This document shows positions 57,716 to 64,000 of a stretch of 64,000 nt of DNA, one piece after another. The notes under the pieces were generated by a model that did no database searches, was not told where the DNA came from, and was given only the letters and a program-made list of their open reading frames with translations. Made by a program: the position numbers and the translations under genes. The first letter of the stretch is position 1, and every line of letters starts with the position of its first letter. Source of the DNA: UBA4615 sp046046245 (GTDB lineage: Bacteria; Pseudomonadota; Gammaproteobacteria; Burkholderiales; Burkholderiaceae_E); NCBI GenBank assembly GCA_046046245.1, contig JBJOKE010000091.1:1-64000 (forward strand). Reading direction: 5' to 3'.

Positions 57716-58699
57716 ATGTCCGTCACCCGTCGCCAGCTGCTCATCGCGGGCTCCGTCGCTTCGGTCGGTTTCCCGGCCATCTCGGTCGCGCAGCCCCGCC
57801 AGCTGCGCCTGGGCATCCTCACGCCGAACGGCCACCCGTGGAACCGCGCGGCGCTGAAGGTCGCCGACCAGCTCAACGAGGAGACCAAGGGCCGGCTGAC
57901 GCTGACGGTCTTCCACTCGGGGCAGCTGGGCAACGAGGCCGCGATGCTGCAGCAGATGCAGTCGGGCGCGCTCGACATGGGCTGGATCATGGCGGCCGAG
58001 CTCGGCTCGCGGGTGCCGGCGATCGCGGCGATCACCGCGCCCTACGTGGTCGACTCCACCGACAAGATCGCGAAGCTGGTGCGGCATCCGGTGGCGATGA
58101 AGCTGTTCGACACGCTGCCCGGCGAGACCGGCACGATCGGCCTGGCGTGGGGCATCACCGGCATGCGCGCGGTCTTCGCCGCCCGCAACATCGACAAGAT
58201 CGCCGACATCAAGGGGATGAAGCTGCGCATCAATCCCACGCCGGCGTACCGCGACTTCTATCAGCTGCTCGGCGCCGCGCCCACGCCGATCCCGACGCCG
58301 CAGGTGTTCGACGCGATGTCGAACGGTCAGGTCGACGGCCTCGAGGCCGACCTCGAATTCTCGTGGAACCAGCGCTTCGACAAGGTCTCGAAGTCGATCC
58401 TGCAGATGAACGCGATCTTCATGCCGGTGATCGCGCTGGTGTCGGGCCGCGTCTGGCAGGGCCTGCCCGCGGCCGACCGCGACCTGATCTCGCGAGCGGT
58501 GAAGTCGGCGCTCGACACGCAGGTCAACGAGCTGGCCGGCAACGAGCCGAAGCTGATCGAGCAGTTCAAGGCGACCGGCATCCCGTTCCGGAACGCCAAC
58601 CGCGCCGACGCCGAGGCGGTGGTCGCCGAGTACGACAGGATCTGGCTGCCCAAGGCACCGATCCTCGCCGACCTGCGCAAGGCGGGCCAGAGCCTCTGA
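57716..58699 (+). CDS. TRAP transporter solute receptor (DctP)
   Basis: The 327-residue periplasmic receptor begins MSVTRRQLLIAGSVASVGFP with an RR signal and cleavage near SVAQP. Mature motifs are LTLTVFHSGQLGNEAAMLQQ, GITGMRAVFAARNIDKIADI and KLRINPTPAYRDFYQLLGA; the Arg of KLRINPTP normally binds the carboxylate of the ligand. It delivers an organic acid to DctQM. Starts 26 bp after DctM with AGGAGG-like CGGAGG upstream. Confidence 0.92.
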   Translation: MSVTRRQLLIAGSVASVGFPAISVAQPRQLRLGILTPNGHPWNRAALKVADQLNEETKGRLTLTVFHSGQLGNEAAMLQQMQSGALDMGWIMAAELGSRVPAIAAITAPYVVDSTDKIAKLVRHPVAMKLFDTLPGETGTIGLAWGITGMRAVFAARNIDKIADIKGMKLRINPTPAYRDFYQLLGAAPTPIPTPQVFDAMSNGQVDGLEADLEFSWNQRFDKVSKSILQMNAIFMPVIALVSGRVWQGLPAADRDLISRAVKSALDTQVNELAGNEPKLIEQFKATGIPFRNANRADAEAVVAEYDRIWLPKAPILADLRKAGQSL

Positions 58700-58745
58700 C
58701 CGCGCGCGAGCCCCCCGACCCTCCACCGTTCCCACAGGCCGAGCC

Positions 58746-59684
58746 ATGTCCGCATCGATCTTCTCCGGCGTCATCCCGGCGCTCATGACCCCCTGCGGCC
58801 CCGACCGCAAGCCCGACTTCGACGCGCTGGTCCGCAAGGCCCGCGAGCTCGTCGACATCGGGATGAACGCGGTCGTCTACTGCGGCTCGATGGGCGACTG
58901 GCCGCTGCTCACCGACGAGCAGCGCATGGAGGGCGTGGAGCGGCTGGCGAAGGCGGGCGTGCCGGTCGTGGTGGGCACCGGCGCACAGAACCCGGCGCGC
59001 GCCGCGGCGATCGCGGCGCACGCCCAGCGCGTCGGGGCGGGGGGACTGATGGTGATTCCGCGGGTGCTGTCGCGGGGCAGTTCGGTGGCGGCCCAGCGCG
59101 CGCACTTCGAGGGCATCCTCGGCGCCGCGCCGTCGCTGCCGGCGGTGATCTACAACAGCCCCTACTACGGCTACGAGACCAAGGTCGACCTGTTCTTCGA
59201 GCTGCGCCGCAGGCACGCGAACCTCGTGGGCTTCAAGGAGTTCGGCGGCGCGGCGTCGCTGCGCTACGCGGCCGAGCACATCGTCGGCCAGGAGCCGGGC
59301 GTGTCGCTGCTGGTGGGCGTCGACACGCAGGTGTTCCACGGGTACGTGAACTGCGGTGCGGTGGGCGCGATCACCGGCATCGGCAACGTGCTGCCGCGCG
59401 AAGTGCTGCAGCTCGACGCGCTGTGCCGGCAGGCGGCAGCGGGCGACGCCGTCGCGCGCGCCCGGGCACGCGAACTCGACGAGGCGCTCGGCGTGCTGTC
59501 GTCGTTCGACGAGGGCGTGGACCTGGTCCTCTACTACAAGCACCTGATGGTGCTCGAGGGCAACGCCGAGTACACGCACCACCTGAACCCCACCGACCAG
59601 CTGTCGGCCGGCCAGAAGCGCTACGCCGAGCAGCAGCTCGCGCTGTTCAAGGCCTGGTACCGGAGCTGGCCGGGCGCGCGCTGA
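58746..59684 (+). CDS. DapA/NanA-family aldolase
   Basis: The 312-residue class I aldolase has Y137 in VIYNSPYYGYE and the Schiff-base K164 in LVGFKEFGGAA. The usual GTTGE is here CGSMGDW. The family includes dihydrodipicolinate synthase, N-acetylneuraminate lyase and 2-keto-3-deoxy-acid aldolases. As the last gene of a TRAP operon under an FCD regulator, it most likely cleaves or processes the imported acid to pyruvate, not lysine synthesis. Confidence 0.9.
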   Translation: MSASIFSGVIPALMTPCGPDRKPDFDALVRKARELVDIGMNAVVYCGSMGDWPLLTDEQRMEGVERLAKAGVPVVVGTGAQNPARAAAIAAHAQRVGAGGLMVIPRVLSRGSSVAAQRAHFEGILGAAPSLPAVIYNSPYYGYETKVDLFFELRRRHANLVGFKEFGGAASLRYAAEHIVGQEPGVSLLVGVDTQVFHGYVNCGAVGAITGIGNVLPREVLQLDALCRQAAAGDAVARARARELDEALGVLSSFDEGVDLVLYYKHLMVLEGNAEYTHHLNPTDQLSAGQKRYAEQQLALFKAWYRSWPGAR

Positions 59685-60108
59685 GGACGGGCGCGGCGTG
59701 GCCTGCGACCGCGCCAGAGCACAGTCGCCGGTGCGCAGGCCATCGCGGACGAGCGGGTACACCGGCCGTCGCGTGCGCGCGCACGGCGCGAGCTGGAACG
59801 TCGTGCCGCCGAAGGCCGACGAGATGACCGTCGGCGATCGCCCGGCGCCGCCGGGCGTGCGATCGGTACGGGTCGGCAGGACGCACACGCGCGTCGGTCC
59901 GTGATCGTCGACGCGTCCGGGACGCGCGCGACCGTGGTGTCCTGCCCTTCGAGCGGCGGCGCGGCATCGCTGCGGCGTCGAGCGATCGCTTGATCTGACG
60001 CAATGCCACCGGATCCCGGCTAGCTAGTCTGTTTCCGAAGAACGGAGGCGGATGACACGCAGTCCCGAGCCTCCAGCGTGCGATCAACCCAGCCACCAGG
60101 AGCTCGCG
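59685..60108. other. Intergenic region without recognisable gene
   Basis: About 420 bp between the DapA-like gene and the lipoprotein. Both strands have open frames but none with recognisable family features. The last 110 bp become AT-richer (GCTAGCTAGTCTGTTTCCGA around 60020-60040) and probably hold the lipoprotein promoter; TTGATC at 59991 is a possible -35. Confidence 0.5.
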
Positions 60109-61134
60109 ATGGCCTCGAACCGTCCTGTCCGTTTCCACGCCGGGATGCTCGGCGTGTCCCTGTCGTGCCTGCTGGCCGCGTCCTGCGGCGGCGGCGGGAG
60201 TGACGGATCGTCGAGCGGCACGGGCGGCGGTTCCGCGACGGCCACGGCGACGACGCTCGACACCGCCAGCGTCGCCAAGGCCATTCCCGACATCTCGCAG
60301 TTGGTGCCGGTCTGCCGCCCGGCCAACGCCGATGCGGCGCAGGGCGTCAAGAGCCTGGCAGTCGGCAACTCGCCCTGGATCGCACGGCTCACGAGCCTGC
60401 GCGAGATGAGCAAGGGCCGCGGCATGCCGGTGTCGACCAAGGCGCTGGGCCCGACGAAGCCGGCCGATACGCTCGGCGACTGCGGCGGCCGTCGGGGCTA
60501 CACCGACTACGCGCACAGCAACGGCGTGACCACCGGCACCTACGTGTTCGACGGCTACTGCACGGCCGACTCCAGCACCGGCGAGCGCCAGGTGGTCAGC
60601 GGCACGATGACCTTCGTGAACACCGGCACGCCGTCGGCCAGCGGGCCGATCACGACCAAGGTGGAGGCCAACAGTCCCGGCGGCCTCACGATGCGCACGC
60701 AGGATGCCGCGGGCAAGCCCCTGCGCACGCAGGTCATCGCGTTCACCAACTTCCTCTACGCGGTCGGCGTGCCCGGCGGCACGCCGACCGCATCCAAGCC
60801 GAACGTGCTGCGCGCCGACGAGTTGCGCTACACCGACGCCGCCGGTCAGACCTATCGCGAGAGCAACTACGCGCTGACCCAGTGGAACACCGCCGACGGC
60901 AGCGAGCAGATGACGATCTCGGGTCGGGGCTACCGGTCCAACGGCGACTGGTTCGACGTCAGCACGCCCACGCCGGTGACCAGCGATGCCTCGGGCAGGA
61001 CCACGGCCGGCCAGATCGTGATCACGGGCGCCGGCGACTCCAAGGCGGTGATGACGATGGTGCCGGGCACCACGACGCAGGCGACGATGACGGTCAACGG
61101 CACGCCGGTCACGGCGGTGCCGGTCTGCAAGTGA
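60109..61134 (+). CDS. Lipoprotein upstream of ABC exporter
   Basis: The 341-residue protein has a signal peptide with lipobox LAASCGGG (Cys near residue 26), a Gly/Ser/Thr linker and a domain with four conserved-looking Cys outside the lipobox (in VPVCRPA, GDCGGR, FDGYCTADS and VPVCK at the end), which could form disulfides. Repeated Thr/Gly-rich beta strands suggest a barrel-like or beta-sandwich fold. Function unknown. The ATG at 60109 has AGGAG upstream. The exporter permease starts 19 bp after its stop. Confidence 0.8.
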   Translation: MASNRPVRFHAGMLGVSLSCLLAASCGGGGSDGSSSGTGGGSATATATTLDTASVAKAIPDISQLVPVCRPANADAAQGVKSLAVGNSPWIARLTSLREMSKGRGMPVSTKALGPTKPADTLGDCGGRRGYTDYAHSNGVTTGTYVFDGYCTADSSTGERQVVSGTMTFVNTGTPSASGPITTKVEANSPGGLTMRTQDAAGKPLRTQVIAFTNFLYAVGVPGGTPTASKPNVLRADELRYTDAAGQTYRESNYALTQWNTADGSEQMTISGRGYRSNGDWFDVSTPTPVTSDASGRTTAGQIVITGAGDSKAVMTMVPGTTTQATMTVNGTPVTAVPVCK

Positions 61135-61153
61135 CCGCCGGGGCCGCGCGGCG

Positions 61154-62254
61154 ATGATCTTCGTGCGCAACCTGCTGCGGGCGCCCGCCCGCAGCCTGAT
61201 GACGGCGCTGGGCATCGCCGCGGGCATCGGCCTGTTCGTCGCGATCAGCGCGATCACGATCGATCTGCACGCGCAGATCACCGGGGTGGCCGAGGCCTAC
61301 ACGCTGGAGGTGGTCGTCTACGAGCGACGCGCCACCTCGCCGATCTCCTCGCGGATCGGTGCCGCGCAGATGCGCGAGCTCGAGCTGCGGCACGGCGCGG
61401 CCCTCACGCCGATGGCGATCGGGTCGCTCAACGAGCGCTGGAACGCCTATGCGCTGGTGGTCGGCGTGCCGCCGTCGTTCGCGCGACGCACGGCGCTCGT
61501 CGCCGGCGAACACGTGCCCGAGGGCGCCGACGGCGTGCTGCTCGGTGAACTTGCGGCCGCCCGGCTCGGTCTGGCGCCGGGCGGCATGCTGCGCATCGAC
61601 GCGCGCGACGTGCCGGTGCGCGGCGTCTACCGCACCGGCAGCAGGATGCTGGACGGCGGCGTGATGACCGGCATCGCCCAGGCACAGCGGATGCTGACGC
61701 GGGAAGGCGCCGAGCCGCAGTTCACGCTCGCGCTGCTGCGCGCGCCGTCGCCCGATGCCGCCGACGCGCTGATTCGCGAGATCGAGCAGGCCCACCCGGG
61801 ACTGCGGGCGATCCGCGGCACCGAGTTCGCCGGGTCCCTGCGGCTGATGCGCGTGGTCGACGCGTTCATCCGCACGATCTCGGTGGTCGCGCTGGTGGGC
61901 ACCGGACTGGTGGTCACGAACACGCTGCTGATGGCGGTGGCCGAACGCACCCGCGAACTCGGGATCCTGATGACGGTCGGCTGGAGCCCGTGGCTGGTGC
62001 TGCGCATGCTGATGGCCGAGAGCGTGGTGCTGTGCGCGCTCGGCGCCGCGCTGGGCAATGGCTTCGCGCTGCTGCTGCTGCGCGCGGTCAACGGGCTGGA
62101 GTCGGTCGGCTTCGGCTGGATTCCGCTACGCTACCCCTGGTCGCTCGCCGGCGCCTCGCTGCTGCTGGCCGCGGCGATCGCGCTGCTGGCGCTGGTCTGG
62201 CCGGCGATCGTCGTGCTGCGGCTCCAGCCGCTGACCGCGTTGCGCCATGAATGA
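61154..62254 (+). CDS. MacB/FtsX-type ABC transporter permease
   Basis: The 366-residue protein has one N-terminal helix (LMTALGIAAGIGLFVAISAI), an extracytoplasmic domain (residues about 40-230) and three C-terminal helices (TISVVALVGTGLVVTNTLLM, then near 290-315 and 330-358). AERTRELGILMTVGWSPWLV is the conserved cytoplasmic loop of the FtsX/MacB family. It works with the following ATPase to move lipoprotein, peptide or envelope material. Its stop overlaps the ATPase start. Confidence 0.87.
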   Translation: MIFVRNLLRAPARSLMTALGIAAGIGLFVAISAITIDLHAQITGVAEAYTLEVVVYERRATSPISSRIGAAQMRELELRHGAALTPMAIGSLNERWNAYALVVGVPPSFARRTALVAGEHVPEGADGVLLGELAAARLGLAPGGMLRIDARDVPVRGVYRTGSRMLDGGVMTGIAQAQRMLTREGAEPQFTLALLRAPSPDAADALIREIEQAHPGLRAIRGTEFAGSLRLMRVVDAFIRTISVVALVGTGLVVTNTLLMAVAERTRELGILMTVGWSPWLVLRMLMAESVVLCALGAALGNGFALLLLRAVNGLESVGFGWIPLRYPWSLAGASLLLAAAIALLALVWPAIVVLRLQPLTALRHE

Positions 62255-62996
62255 GCCCCTGCTGCGCGTCGACGCGGTCGAGCGCCACTACGACGATGGC
62301 GCGGTACGCGCGCTGGACGGCGTGGACTTCGACGCCCGGGTCGGCGAGACGATCGCGCTCACCGGTCCGTCGGGCTGCGGCAAGAGCACGCTGCTGTCGC
62401 TGATCGGGCTGCTGGACCAGCCCACGCGCGGGCGGATCCTCGTCGCCGGCCAGGATCTGGGCCGGATCCGGCGCCCTGCCGACTTCCGCGCCCGGACCCT
62501 CGGCTTCGTGTTCCAGTTCCACCACATGGTGCCGACGATGACGCTGTGCGAGAACGTGATGGCGCCGATGCTCGCGCTGGGTGTGCCGCGGGTCGAGCGA
62601 CGCGAGCGCGCGATGGCGATGCTCGCGCGGATGGACCTGTCGGCCCGCGCCGACTTCCTGCCCGCCCGCGTCTCCGGCGGCGAGCGCCAGCGCGCGGCGG
62701 TGGCGCGCGCGCTCGTCAACCGGCCGCAGGTGGTGCTCGCCGACGAGCCCACCGGCAACCTCGACAGCCGCAACGGCCAACGGGTGATCGGACTGCTGCT
62801 CGAGCAGTCGCGCGCTCACGGCGCGCTGGTCATCGTGGCCACGCACAACCCCGAGGTGGCCGACGCCTGCGACCGGCGCATCGAGCTGCGCGACGGCCGG
62901 CTGACGGAGCGGGCCGATGCCGGTCACGGCGCCGATGCCATCGCCTTGGCCGACCGGCCCCGCTCCGTCTGCCTCGATGACCGGGAGGCCGCATGA
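62247..62996 (+). CDS. LolD/MacB-type ABC transporter ATPase
   Basis: The 249-residue ATPase has Walker A TGPSGCGKSTLL, Q-loop FVFQFHHMVPTMT, signature VSGGERQRAAVARALV, Walker B VVLADEPTGNLDSRNG and switch His in VIVATHNPEV. The EPTGNLD form is typical of the LolD/MacB/FtsE branch. Overlaps the permease by 8 bp and the DUF2238 gene by 4 bp. Confidence 0.92.
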   Translation: MNEPLLRVDAVERHYDDGAVRALDGVDFDARVGETIALTGPSGCGKSTLLSLIGLLDQPTRGRILVAGQDLGRIRRPADFRARTLGFVFQFHHMVPTMTLCENVMAPMLALGVPRVERRERAMAMLARMDLSARADFLPARVSGGERQRAAVARALVNRPQVVLADEPTGNLDSRNGQRVIGLLLEQSRAHGALVIVATHNPEVADACDRRIELRDGRLTERADAGHGADAIALADRPRSVCLDDREAA

Positions 62997-63667
62997 GACC
63001 GAAGGCGATCGACCTGTTCGGGGGCGTCAACCTGACGCTGTTCCTGATCCTGTGCGTGTTCCGCTACCACGCCCGGTTCATCCAGTACCGCGGCGCCGCG
63101 CACCTGGAGGAGTTCTTCATCTATGCGGGCGCGATCATCGCCGGCGTGATGCTGCTGTGGTGGGTGTTCCGGCACTACCGCTTCGATGCGCTGATCCTGG
63201 CCTGCCTGCAGGTCGGCATCTTCATGCATTTCTGCGGCGCGTTCGTGCTGATCGACGGCGGCCGCCTGTACGACGCCCACCTGCTCGGCATCCGCTGGGA
63301 CAAGTACGTGCACTTCGTCAACGCGTTCGCCGCCACCGCGCTGGTGGCCCGGCTGTTCGAGATCCAGCGCATCGCGCTGACCCGCGTGAACCTGGTGTTC
63401 GTGCTGCTGGTGGTGCTGGGCCTGGGCGCGGTGGTCGAGATCGTCGAGTACGGCGTGGTGCTGACCGTGCCCCGAAACGGCGTCGGCGACTACGACAACA
63501 CCATGCAGGATCTGCTGTCCAACCTGTGCGGCTCGCTCGCGCACCTCGCGGTGTTCTCGGCGTTCAGGCGCGCCTCGGCAGCGTATCGCGCGGGCCGGCC
63601 CGTGCCCGTGCCCGTCGTCGCCGCTCCGCCGGCCGGCATCGGCCGGCAGCCGGGCACCGGCGCCTGA
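62993..63667 (+). CDS. DUF2238 (YjdF-like) inner-membrane protein
   Basis: The 224-residue protein has about six hydrophobic segments. DKYVHFVNAFAATALVAR, VVEIVEYGVVLTVPRNGVGD and DNTMQDLLSNLCGSL match the conserved H...E..E...DT(M)QDL pattern of DUF2238. Function unknown. It is translationally coupled (ATGA) to the LolD-type ATPase, which hints that it takes part in the export process. Confidence 0.82.
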   Translation: MRPKAIDLFGGVNLTLFLILCVFRYHARFIQYRGAAHLEEFFIYAGAIIAGVMLLWWVFRHYRFDALILACLQVGIFMHFCGAFVLIDGGRLYDAHLLGIRWDKYVHFVNAFAATALVARLFEIQRIALTRVNLVFVLLVVLGLGAVVEIVEYGVVLTVPRNGVGDYDNTMQDLLSNLCGSLAHLAVFSAFRRASAAYRAGRPVPVPVVAAPPAGIGRQPGTGA

Positions 63668-63870
63668 TCACCCCGCGCACGGGGCGCCGGGGCGCCGCGC
63701 CGCCGCACGGGGGCGCCGTACCTGCTGCGCCCGGATGTTGAGACACGATTCGGCCACACTTAAGGTCTCGCCGCGGCTGCCGAAAAGACGCGAACACGCC
63801 GGGCGGTGGCCCGGTGGCCGGTTCATCCGCGGCGCCCGGCCAACGCCGCGTTCCCTCGCAGCACCGTCTC

Positions 63871-64000
63871 ATGTCCCTGAACAGACTCCTGCGCCTGCTG
63901 GCGACCCTCGTGCTCCTGGCGACGGCCGTGATGGTCGGCCGGATCGCCCTCGTCGAGTGGCGCGTGCAGGCGCGTGCGGAAGCGGGCGAGGCCGCCGTCG
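63871..64000 (+). CDS. Start of a membrane-anchored protein (partial)
   Basis: Only 43 codons are present before the right edge. The N-terminus has one hydrophobic segment (LLRLLATLVLLATAVMVGRI) followed by LVEWRVQARAEAGEAAV, a charged coiled-coil-like start. This is typical of membrane-bound signalling proteins such as sensor kinases or diguanylate cyclases, but the fragment does not decide. No strong ribosome-binding site is visible. Confidence 0.45.
   Translation, partial: MSLNRLLRLLATLVLLATAVMVGRIALVEWRVQARAEAGEAAV

Noticed and set aside
59698..59904. Small open frames on both strands after the DapA-like gene
   Set aside because: No ribosome-binding site, no recognisable family pattern, and the minus-strand frame continues antisense through the aldolase.
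1..64000. tRNA/rRNA genes, CRISPR arrays, insertion sequences or prophage
   Set aside because: No cloverleaf-like conserved boxes, no regularly spaced repeats beyond the short tandem ones listed, and no transposase, integrase or phage structural motifs were seen.

Overview
The window is very GC-rich chromosomal DNA, above about 70% G+C by eye, with strong G/C at third codon positions. The gene content fits a free-living betaproteobacterium of the order Burkholderiales. Pointers are a Bug/TctC-type solute receptor beside CoA-pathway genes, the start of a FimV-like gene, an RpoE-type sigma factor, Amn, YaeQ, a UPF0149/SEC-C protein, a DctPQM TRAP operon and many acyl-CoA enzymes. I see no rRNA, tRNA, CRISPR array, transposase or phage gene. 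It reads as a continuous chromosomal segment with compact operons.

Layout. 0-4 kb: start of a FimV-like gene (cut by the window edge), an MmcQ/YjbR protein, then kynureninase and a DUF2817 hydrolase. 3.7-5.0 kb: a TIGR04255 protein overlapping a small unknown gene, behind an AT-rich promoter. 5-7.7 kb: an NMT1-type ABC importer. 7.8-9.1 kb: a NarL-type regulator coupled to KDPG aldolase. 9.2-10.6 kb: an ECF sigma factor, a very short anti-sigma-like protein and a small unknown gene. 10.6-18.5 kb: an acyl-CoA catabolic cluster (SDR lacking its catalytic residues, CoA-transferase, enoyl-CoA hydratase, Bug receptor, DUF169, acyl-CoA synthetase, serine hydrolase). 18.5-23.4 kb: a lipoprotein, a GT-C membrane glycosyltransferase and a Ycf46-like AAA ATPase. 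23.5-27.8 kb: an amidohydrolase with an AMP-dependent ligase and a divergent serine hydrolase. 27.8-34.4 kb: a lipoprotein, an MFS permease, a UPF0149/SEC-C protein, an SDR, a degenerate condensation-domain-like protein, YaeQ and a quinone reductase. 34.5-41.7 kb: a WYL regulator, a UvrD-like helicase, AMP nucleosidase and a three-gene PanE/unknown/HIBADH operon.

41.7-51.8 kb is the most unusual part. A LuxR-family response regulator, a hybrid histidine kinase, a 1485-residue fusion of a GMC (cholesterol-oxidase-like) flavoprotein with an alpha/beta hydrolase, and a PhoD-like phosphatase lie head to tail, with gaps of 7 bp or overlapping start and stop codons. They are followed by an orphan receiver and a separate PAS-like/LuxR protein. 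The hydrolase appears to have a cysteine at the nucleophile elbow. I infer a signal-controlled lipid or sterol oxidation and cleavage system.

52-64 kb: a cupin, 3-hydroxyacyl-CoA dehydrogenase, GNAT, DUF2889 and HugZ-like genes; a GntR regulator diverging from a DctQ-DctM-DctP-DapA-like operon with an AT-rich promoter/operator between them; then a lipoprotein, a MacB-type permease, a LolD-type ATPase and a DUF2238 membrane protein, and the start of a membrane-anchored protein cut by the window edge.

Coordinates come from reading frames, start-codon context and overlaps. Family names rest on recognised motifs, not on searches.
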